Below are positions 27,991 to 33,732 of a stretch of 43,206 nucleotides of DNA, piece by piece. A model generated the notes under the pieces. It saw only the letters and a program-made list of their open reading frames with translations. It was not told the DNA's origin and ran no database searches. Every line of letters begins with the position of its first letter. The first letter of the stretch is position 1. The stretch is from an archaeon (GTDB taxonomy: Archaea > Asgardarchaeota > Thorarchaeia > Thorarchaeales > Thorarchaeaceae), in the NCBI GenBank assembly GCA_024276825.1, contig JAJRWI010000026.1, positions 1 through 43,206 of the forward strand, written 5' to 3'. The position numbers and the translations under genes were made by a program.

Positions 27991-28887
27991 CTAGACACCC
28001 CCGACTTTCATCGCTTTCTGTATGAATTTTTCAGTTGGAATTGTATGATATTTCAGTCCTATTTCCTCTGGAGAATGTCCAAAACCTAAGGCTAAAAGCT
28101 GAGGGTAATGAATAACCGGAATTTCCAGATTATCCATTCCATACTTTCGTTTGATAATTCTTTGACCCATATCATGTTGAAGATGACATAATGAACAAAC
28201 GGTGACCAATGCATCAAGATTAGCATTGTAGGCATCAACAAGTCTCTCATGTAAGATTCTATCAGCTAGTTCATCCTGAATTCCACGTAATAGGCCACCA
28301 CAACATCTGTATCTGCCAATGTAGGATTTGCTGGTGATTCCCATAAGCTCCAAAATCAAGTCAGCAAAGACAGGTCTCTCTGAGTATTCAATATTCAGAA
28401 GTTCGTGAGGCTTTAACATGTGACAACCATATCGAAGTCCAATCTCAAGTCCGCTCAAATCAACTGAGATGTGCTTTTTAATCTCATCGAGGCCTATGTC
28501 TGTAAATAGGAAGTCTACAAGATGCTTGCTCTCCACTTTTCCCTCATAGTTTAGGCCAGCCTTAGAAAGAATCCTGTCTATCCTTTCATGGACTTCAGGA
28601 TAGTTCTGCAATACATAGTTGACACGCTTGTACGAGTGAAAACAACCACTACAGGGAGTTAAGAGATCTAAGCCCATTTCTTCCGCTTTTGCAAGATTAC
28701 GAGCGGCCATTGCAAGACTTGTTGTGATATCCAGTGATTGCATCCAGAATGGTGCACAACAGGTTTCATTGGGGACATCTGCTATTTCAACGTCCAAATC
28801 ATCAAGGATTTTTCTAGTAGCGGCCTCATATCCTATCAGGGATCTCCTAGTTGGAATCAAGCATCCCCAGGCAATTGCCATTTTCAT
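27991..28887 (-). CDS. hdrB: HdrB, heterodisulfide reductase subunit B
   Basis: A 298-residue protein with two CCG domains, which bind the non-cubane [4Fe-4S] clusters that cleave disulfide-type substrates. First domain: AWGC near the start, TCCAPFW near 43 and PCSGCFHSYK near 80. Second domain: YGCHMLKP, YRCCGGLL and VCSLCHLQH. Length is normal for HdrB. It overlaps the hdrC upstream by 4 bases. The heterodisulfide of methanogens is not expected in this organism, so the true disulfide or other acceptor is unknown. Two adjacent ATG codons (28887 and 28881) could start it. Confidence 0.92.
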   Translation of the reverse strand: MKMAIAWGCLIPTRRSLIGYEAATRKILDDLDVEIADVPNETCCAPFWMQSLDITTSLAMAARNLAKAEEMGLDLLTPCSGCFHSYKRVNYVLQNYPEVHERIDRILSKAGLNYEGKVESKHLVDFLFTDIGLDEIKKHISVDLSGLEIGLRYGCHMLKPHELLNIEYSERPVFADLILELMGITSKSYIGRYRCCGGLLRGIQDELADRILHERLVDAYNANLDALVTVCSLCHLQHDMGQRIIKRKYGMDNLEIPVIHYPQLLALGFGHSPEEIGLKYHTIPTEKFIQKAMKVGGV

Positions 28888-29441
28888 TCTTCCAACTCAC
28901 CATCCTTATTATATTGAAGAATATCAATGAAGCCTGATGCATGGACTATCTGCTGTAATTGCTCCATATTGGGCTCTTGAAGCGGAGGCAGTCCGAGTTT
29001 TTCCCGAAGTTTCCCCACATGAGTTGTCGCCTTGCTTACTCGCCCATTTGCAATCACTGTCTTTGCCATTTGTAAATAGCCCTGAGCAGCATGTCCCTCT
29101 TTACTTGCCAGATTTCTAAGTATAGTAATCACATCAGTAAAATTGACTTCCTGAACACAACGTTCCTCACAAGTGAAGCATGCAGCGCACAGCCAAATTG
29201 ATTGACCTGATAAAACCTCTTCCTTGAGTCCTAGGAGGACTTTTCCAAGCACTCTTCTTGGACGATAATCGATGACCGAGCCTACAGGACAACCGCCACT
29301 GCATGCGCCGCACTTTAAGCACCTAAGAAGTCCCTCTCCTCCAAAATGATTGCTGACTTCATATTTGAAATTGAGATTGATTTCTTCATCAGTTACAGGA
29401 AAATCACCCCTATATGGTTGAACATCAGGCTTTTCCATCAT
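28884..29441 (-). CDS. hdrC: HdrC-type ferredoxin subunit (185 residues)
   Basis: It has two classic [4Fe-4S] motifs, CLKCGACSGGCPVG near residue 41 and CAACFTCEERCVQ near residue 84, separated by a helical linker (RPRRVLGKVLLGLKEEVL) typical of HdrC. HdrC carries electrons from HdrA to HdrB. It lies between another hdrC-like gene and hdrB, with 4-base overlaps on both sides. The C-terminal 70 residues extend beyond the core and end in an acidic tail (NKDGELEE). The two consecutive ATG codons at 29441 and 29438 cannot be told apart. This copy has no counterpart in the upstream cluster. Confidence 0.9.
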   Translation of the reverse strand: MMEKPDVQPYRGDFPVTDEEINLNFKYEVSNHFGGEGLLRCLKCGACSGGCPVGSVIDYRPRRVLGKVLLGLKEEVLSGQSIWLCAACFTCEERCVQEVNFTDVITILRNLASKEGHAAQGYLQMAKTVIANGRVSKATTHVGKLREKLGLPPLQEPNMEQLQQIVHASGFIDILQYNKDGELEE

Positions 29442-29932
29442 TCTTCACCGTCGAAATACTTTTTCTTAACCATCTTTACGAACTCATTGTTCCAGTGCAG
29501 ATCTCTATCAAGACCAAGTGCCTCTCTGTCATCTTCTATAAAGTCAGAAAATGCATCCTTCAGCATCCAACCATCAGTCAATATAATGTCCACCATCTTC
29601 TTGAACGCCTCAGGAGCATAGCCCTCACTAATTGCTAAATGACGCACAGCTTGAAAGATCTCAGCGGGACTGACACCTTCTTGACATCTTTCTTCACAAG
29701 TACGACAAGTCATACAAAACCAAGGAATGTCGCTTTTCAGAACTTCTTCGCGCTTGCCAATCAGAATCCACTGTATAAGTTTACGTGGCCGAAAGATGTT
29801 TGATGCAAATGCAACTGGACATGTCGCACTACAAATTCCACATTGTATGCATTTCTTAATGTCCTCGCCATTTGGAAATAGAGATATTTCTAAAGCAAAA
29901 GAAGAAGATGGTGAATGGAGTTCACGCGTCAT
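29438..29932 (-). CDS. hdrC: HdrC-type ferredoxin subunit, first gene of the downstream Hdr cluster
   Basis: I place the start at the ATG at 29932 (164 residues), not at the upstream in-frame ATG at 29998. AAAGGAG lies about 10 bases ahead of it, and the product then matches the 164-residue HdrC at 39108-39602 from its first residues (MTRELHSPSSSFALEI against MSKELHSPTSSFAMEI). It has the two ferredoxin motifs CIQCGICSATCPVA and CMTCRTCEERCQEG with the RPRKLIQWILIG linker. It overlaps the next hdrC by 4 bases. Its promoter must lie in the 700-base gap upstream. Confidence 0.92.
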   Translation of the reverse strand: MTRELHSPSSSFALEISLFPNGEDIKKCIQCGICSATCPVAFASNIFRPRKLIQWILIGKREEVLKSDIPWFCMTCRTCEERCQEGVSPAEIFQAVRHLAISEGYAPEAFKKMVDIILTDGWMLKDAFSDFIEDDREALGLDRDLHWNNEFVKMVKKKYFDGEE

Positions 29933-30391
29933 GGCGTCTTTTTTCTCCTTTATCACCAAAGCAGCCCTTGCGAAGTTACACATTACCTTCAGATACAAGG
30001 CGCTTCATTAGTCTTGTACCAATGATTGACTTACTTCTATTCTTCGTGTCATGATCATCTGCTGTAATCCATGCATTAAGTGATAATGTGAATCCTTTCC
30101 AAAGATTGCATGGTGCTGATATAAAGGGCTTAATCCCTCTATTCATCCACATAATTGGTTGTTAATGAATATAAGCTTTTGTCATTAATTGGAACGCTTA
30201 AATATTGTCGCATTCTATTTCATGTGTGAAATGCAAAATTCGCATTCATAGACCTGAAGAAAGCGCGATTTCAAAATATATTTGCGTTCCCTTTGTATCG
30301 ACTTAGGAATAAGACTGTCCTGCTATCATGCCTTTTCCATCTGACATTTGAATGCATGAATATTGTTGAATTATGAATTGCGAGTAATACT

Positions 30392-30418
30392 CTCACAAAA
30401 TCACTAAATAATTGTGAG
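30392..30418. repeat. Inverted repeat CTCACAA / TTGTGAG
   Basis: Perfect 7-base arms separated by 13 bases in AT-rich sequence between the two Hdr clusters. It could be an operator for the downstream cluster or a weak transcription end signal for the upstream one. The sequence alone does not decide. Confidence 0.4.
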
Positions 30419-30574
30419 GAGTGTAAATGGTCTCATCGGAAACAATAGCCTGAAACATGCACACTGCTGCTCGTGGGCGGACAGGACCAAAATGTCAAAC
30501 TTTGTCCAATTCACAATGAATGGTCAACAGTAATTAGAATTAAGCTGTATTGAAAACAGAAAGGGAAGGAAGGA

Positions 30575-30592
30575 GAGTGCGATGACGCACCC
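30575..30592 (-). terminator. Strong hairpin after the selenoprotein gene
   Basis: On the minus-strand RNA, GUGCG-UCAU-CGCAC forms a perfect 5-base stem with a four-base loop, extendable to 7 pairs with one G-U. It is followed by a pyrimidine-rich run (CUCCUUCCUUCCCUUUCUGUUUUC). It lies about 45 bases past the stop codon of the vhuU-like gene. It may mark the end of the transcript or form part of the selenocysteine signal. Confidence 0.45.
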
Positions 30593-30603
30593 GTGCAAGG
30601 TTG

Positions 30604-30639
30604 TCCAGCGTGGCCCTTCACTTTAAGCCACACCTTCAT
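30604..30639 (-). promoter_or_regulatory. Candidate SECIS element (selenocysteine insertion signal) at the 3' end of the vhuU-like gene
   Basis: On the minus-strand RNA, AUGA (overlapping the UGA stop at 30638-30636) and one A are followed by an 8-pair helix GGUGUGGC/GCCACGCU with one G-C to U-G exchange and one G-U pair. The 12-base loop starts UUAAAG, and GGA directly follows the helix. AUGA, an A-rich loop and a 3' GA are the core elements of eukaryote-type SECIS. The GAA opposite A also fits the archaeal type, and archaeal SECIS elements normally lie in the 3' untranslated region. The lower helix is not clearly paired, so the exact structure is uncertain. Confidence 0.5.
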
Positions 30640-30788
30640 CCGCCGCCAGTCACCATCTCCTTCCGTGCCAACTCGCGCCCCTCATCATCAACAATGACAA
30701 GATGAGCAGCGCATGATAGTCAGCAGTCATAGCACCGCACAACCATCTCGAGGAGGTTGAGCAGGCCTTCCGGAATTTCGTCAGTCAT
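30636..30788 (-). CDS. vhuU: VhuU-like selenoprotein: C-terminal nickel-binding fragment of the [NiFe]-hydrogenase large subunit, with UGA read as selenocysteine
   Basis: A 50-codon gene (ATG at 30788, TGA stop at 30638-30636) with an in-frame UGA at codon 23 (30722-30720). AAGGTG lies 9 bases before the ATG, and mvhA ends 38 bases upstream. The product reads ...GLLNLLEMVVRCYDC-U-LSCAAH followed by 21 residues. This is the conserved last stretch of group 3 hydrogenase large subunits (LN.vEm.iRaYDPC.SCatH), in which U and the following C hold the nickel. The mvhA upstream stops just before this motif, so the two products together make one complete large subunit, as with VhuA and VhuU of Methanococcus. 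The tail after His29 would be cut off by the maturation protease. It is odd that the usual Pro before the ligand is Cys. The sequence continues in perfect family register after the UGA, so a stop is very unlikely. Confidence 0.9.
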
Positions 30789-30826
30789 TATTTACACCTT
30801 GTTTGTTTTGTTTATAATCCTCCTGT

Positions 30827-32143
30827 TTACGTCTTCACCAGTGGATCTGGTAGTTTGAGTTTTTCATGTCCCTTCTGTTCAAACACGAATCGTGCTGCAT
30901 CCATGAGGGACTTTTCAATTCCTGCAATGTTGTTGTTAGTAGCAACAATCAGGTTTGCTTTTGTGATGATTCCTTTCTCGTCGCACTCGTAGTTATGTAG
31001 AAGTGTTCCTCGTGGGGCTTCAACGATTCCCACGCCATTGCCAGCCTTAGGCTCGACATCTGAGAGTTTTACATCAGTGCTTACAATCTCGGGATCCTCA
31101 AGCAGAGTCTTGATCCATTCTGCTGCCTGAACCATCTCTATAATTCTGGCCCAATGATAGGCAAATGTGTGATGGCTTGGGCGTCCAACAACTTCACGCA
31201 TCTCCTTAAGTGCTTCATTTGCGAGAGGGGTAGCCATTTCATCAGCCACATTACATCTTGCTAGTGTATTTGCCCGCCAGATGCCATCCGGATAACCAGC
31301 AGGCTTGTAATAGATGTGAGTAGCGTAAGAATGTCCTGGAATGTGTTCGCCATAGTAGTTTGTGTAGTCCTTGGGTTCAAATTCAGCAACGGTCTTTCCA
31401 TCTGGATCCATTACTCGAACCTTGCCATCATAAATATCCAGCTTGCCATCATTCACAAGGCCAATGTAGTATGTGGGAGTCACAGCAACTTTGGTCACCA
31501 CATCGATATACATGTTAACAACATTCTTTGCTAACTCGACGGTCTTATTGATGTTTTCAAGCATCTCTGGGACTTTCTTTAACCATTCATCACGTTCATC
31601 CTCCTTCAAGGGTGACAGCATCCCACCTGGAATGGCAGTTGTCGGATGAATGGCCTTTGCTCCCACAGTTCTACAGAGCTCCTGACCAAATTCCATCAGC
31701 TTGATTGCTTGAACTGCCACATCGGGCAAGTGCTTCAGGACCGCAGCAACATTTCTCACTGAAGGATCTGCAAATGGTCCAAAGACAAAGTCTGGTGCTG
31801 CAAGTGCATAGAAATGAATTGCATGACTTGAGAGTTGCTTGGCCTCAATCAACAAACGTCGAAGTTTGACAGCAGCAGGAGGTGGAGTCACATCCCAAGC
31901 CGCTTCAACAGCCTTTACTGAGGCAAGATGATGTGGAATAGGACAAATACCGCAGATTCTCGGAGTGATTCTTGGGGCCTCCTCCATTGGACGTCCCTCA
32001 AGAAACTTCTCAAAGAATCTGGTTGAACCCACATTAAATTGCACATCTTTCACCTTACCATCCGAGCCAAGTTTGATGGTAAGTGCTCCATGTCCTTCAA
32101 GACGAGTGACTGGGTCTACTCTGATCACTTTATCATTTGGCAT
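30827..32143 (-). CDS. mvhA: MvhA/VhuA, [NiFe]-hydrogenase large subunit lacking its own C-terminal nickel motif
   Basis: I place the start at the ATG at 32143 (438 residues) because GGGAGG lies 9 bases before it and touches directly the alternative ATG at 32152. The protein begins with VDPVTRLEGHG and has the first nickel motif RICGICPIPHH near residue 58. It ends at LPDPLVKT without the second motif (DPCxxCxxH) that all active large subunits need. That motif is encoded 38 bases downstream in the vhuU-like gene. The protein oxidises H2 at the NiFe site and passes electrons through MvhG and MvhD to HdrA. It overlaps mvhG by 11 bases. Confidence 0.93.
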   Translation of the reverse strand: MPNDKVIRVDPVTRLEGHGALTIKLGSDGKVKDVQFNVGSTRFFEKFLEGRPMEEAPRITPRICGICPIPHHLASVKAVEAAWDVTPPPAAVKLRRLLIEAKQLSSHAIHFYALAAPDFVFGPFADPSVRNVAAVLKHLPDVAVQAIKLMEFGQELCRTVGAKAIHPTTAIPGGMLSPLKEDERDEWLKKVPEMLENINKTVELAKNVVNMYIDVVTKVAVTPTYYIGLVNDGKLDIYDGKVRVMDPDGKTVAEFEPKDYTNYYGEHIPGHSYATHIYYKPAGYPDGIWRANTLARCNVADEMATPLANEALKEMREVVGRPSHHTFAYHWARIIEMVQAAEWIKTLLEDPEIVSTDVKLSDVEPKAGNGVGIVEAPRGTLLHNYECDEKGIITKANLIVATNNNIAGIEKSLMDAARFVFEQKGHEKLKLPDPLVKT

Positions 32144-33065
32144 TCTTTGCATCCTCCCGCTTTATCCGCATATTGCCCAGATGGCTTGATGGATAGTCGA
32201 ATCTCCAGAAGTAGCCAATTGGATCCGGGACTTGTTCTTTTAATTCATCTGGAAGTAATGGTGCATATGAGCCAAGCATTGAGATTGATGCTGCACCATG
32301 GTCTTGAGTGATTGGTGGAGGCGGCCCAAAACATCCTCGACAAGTCACCCCCTTGTTCACACATTGGCCCTCACATAGCCCCCACGTAGCAGAGCCCAGA
32401 CAGATGTATCCTTGTTCCAAAAGACATCTATCAGGATCCGCATTGCCCTTGAAGGGTCTTAAAATCTCGGGAACTGGTGTTTCTTTCTTTTCTCGAGAGC
32501 AATAATGGCAGACCGTATGAGGGGGTAGTTCGATCTCCTTGCCCTCAATCAATGAAGTGAGAGCTGTGAGAATTAGTGAGGAGGTTGGCGGGCAACCTGG
32601 CAAATATACATCAAAATCGACATAATGACGGTTTGGTCGAACAATCGATTCAATGGGGGGAACATTCTCGCTAGGAACTTCGCCATCACTGAATGTCTTG
32701 TTGTTGCGAAACTTGACATCATAGCAATCCTCAATATCATAGAAGTTGGCCATGCCAGGAATTCCACCGAAGCATGAGCATGTACCAAAAGCAATGAGAA
32801 TCTTGCACTTGGCTCTCAATGTCTTCAGAAGATGAACATCTTCTTCAGTTCTAGCCATCCCTTCATAGACACCAACAGCAATTGATTTGTCGGGATATGA
32901 TTCAAGATCGCTGAGCTTGTAATCAACCACAGCTTGCCAATACTTGATATCAAGTAGTGGTAAAACATCAGCGAGTTTTAGATGAATATCAATAAGACTC
33001 TGAAAACATCCCCAACAACTTGAACCTTGTCCTAATGCAATAGAAACCTGCTCGGTCAAAATCAT
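32133..33065 (-). CDS. mvhG: MvhG, [NiFe]-hydrogenase small subunit
   Basis: A 310-residue protein with the proximal cluster motif SSCWGCFQS near residue 15, GTCSCFGGIPG near residue 98, and the distal cysteines CLLEQGYICLGSA, CEGQCVNKGVTCRGC in the second half. It carries three iron-sulfur clusters that move electrons from the NiFe site of MvhA. No twin-arginine signal is present, so it is cytoplasmic, as expected of group 3 enzymes. Gene order mvhD, winged helix, mvhG, mvhA is tight, with 4-base and 11-base overlaps. Confidence 0.93.
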   Translation of the reverse strand: MILTEQVSIALGQGSSCWGCFQSLIDIHLKLADVLPLLDIKYWQAVVDYKLSDLESYPDKSIAVGVYEGMARTEEDVHLLKTLRAKCKILIAFGTCSCFGGIPGMANFYDIEDCYDVKFRNNKTFSDGEVPSENVPPIESIVRPNRHYVDFDVYLPGCPPTSSLILTALTSLIEGKEIELPPHTVCHYCSREKKETPVPEILRPFKGNADPDRCLLEQGYICLGSATWGLCEGQCVNKGVTCRGCFGPPPPITQDHGAASISMLGSYAPLLPDELKEQVPDPIGYFWRFDYPSSHLGNMRIKREDAKNAK

Positions 33066-33292
33066 TCCTCCTTTGATGCAAAGATTAGTTCTTGTTCACT
33101 CTCATGGATATCAACCTGGCCCCACCTAAGCATACCCAGCAAATTCCATAGAACGAGAGGCTTGTCCAGATTCAATTTCGATGCGATTTGCGACACTGAT
33201 AATTTTTCATCCTTCAAAAGCCCAAGTATTCTAGTCCTTTGCTTTTCAGTTTCACGTCTATTTTGATAGAAGAAATCAGTATAATGTTTCAT
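33062..33292 (-). CDS. 76-residue winged-helix-like protein between mvhD and mvhG
   Basis: A small protein with a helix-turn-helix pattern (KLSVSQIASKLNLDKPLVLWNLLGMLRW) followed by a short wing (GQVDIHESEQELIFA). It overlaps mvhD and mvhG by 4 bases each, so it is made with the hydrogenase. Its C-terminal two thirds align with the end of the 123-residue protein at 22489-22860 in the other Hdr cluster. It could regulate the cluster or, being embedded between structural genes, be an accessory part of the complex. No metal-binding residues are present. Confidence 0.8.
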   Translation of the reverse strand: MKHYTDFFYQNRRETEKQRTRILGLLKDEKLSVSQIASKLNLDKPLVLWNLLGMLRWGQVDIHESEQELIFASKEE

Positions 33293-33732
33293 TCCCAGGA
33301 CCTCCTGATAGGACCAGCTTCCTTTACTTGCTCAACAAGTGTTCTAACACCATCTGCAAAAATCTGGGCCTCTGATGCGCTTGCCCACTGCAATCTAATT
33401 CTTCGTGGATCTATTCCCGCTTGCTCAATGGCTTTTTCGAAAAGGGCCCATCTGGCTCTCATCTTTAGATTTCCTGAAGTATAATGGCAATCACCTGGAT
33501 GACAACCAGAAACTAGGACTCCATCAGCACCAAGGTCTAATGCGGCAAGAATAAATTCAATGTCAATTCTGCCTGTGCAATTCACTCGTATAATTCTTGC
33601 ATTTGGTGGATATTGAATTCGGCTAGTTCCTGCCAGATCTGCTCCAGCGTAGCTGCACCAGTTGCAGCAAAAGGCCAGTATCTTGGGTTCCCATTCTTTC
33701 TCAGTTGTTTGTGTTTGAGCTTCTGTGCTCAT
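33289..33732 (-). CDS. mvhD: MvhD-type [2Fe-2S] electron transfer subunit
   Basis: A 147-residue protein with FCCNWCSYAGADLAG, VNCTGRID and GCHPGDCHYTSGN, the cysteine pattern of MvhD. It links the hydrogenase MvhAG to HdrA. It is closely related to the copy at 24203-24625, with a slightly longer, Gln/Thr-rich start. It overlaps the 583-residue hdrA upstream by 4 bases and the winged-helix gene downstream by 4. Cys is encoded at all motif positions. Confidence 0.93.
   Translation of the reverse strand: MSTEAQTQTTEKEWEPKILAFCCNWCSYAGADLAGTSRIQYPPNARIIRVNCTGRIDIEFILAALDLGADGVLVSGCHPGDCHYTSGNLKMRARWALFEKAIEQAGIDPRRIRLQWASASEAQIFADGVRTLVEQVKEAGPIRRSWE

Larger units (their letters stand above)
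29933..30635. other. Gap between the two Hdr clusters
   Basis: About 700 bases separate the end of the selenoprotein gene from the start of the downstream cluster. On the minus strand I see TATA-like stretches near 30170 (GCTTATATTC) and 30287 (AAATATATTT) that could drive the downstream cluster, an inverted repeat at 30392-30418, and a GC-rich hairpin at 30575-30592. I looked for tRNA-like cloverleaf arms and found none convincing. No ORF is supported. Confidence 0.5.

Noticed and set aside
30060..30560. Possible tRNA gene, including tRNA-Sec, between the Hdr clusters.
   Set aside because: I looked for paired acceptor arms and a TTC-type arm and found no cloverleaf. A covariance search would be decisive.
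30720..30722. The in-frame TGA as a true stop giving a 22-residue peptide.
   Set aside because: Codons after the TGA continue the conserved hydrogenase motif in register (LSCAAH) for 27 more residues to a second stop, and mvhA lacks this motif. Recoding explains the data much better.
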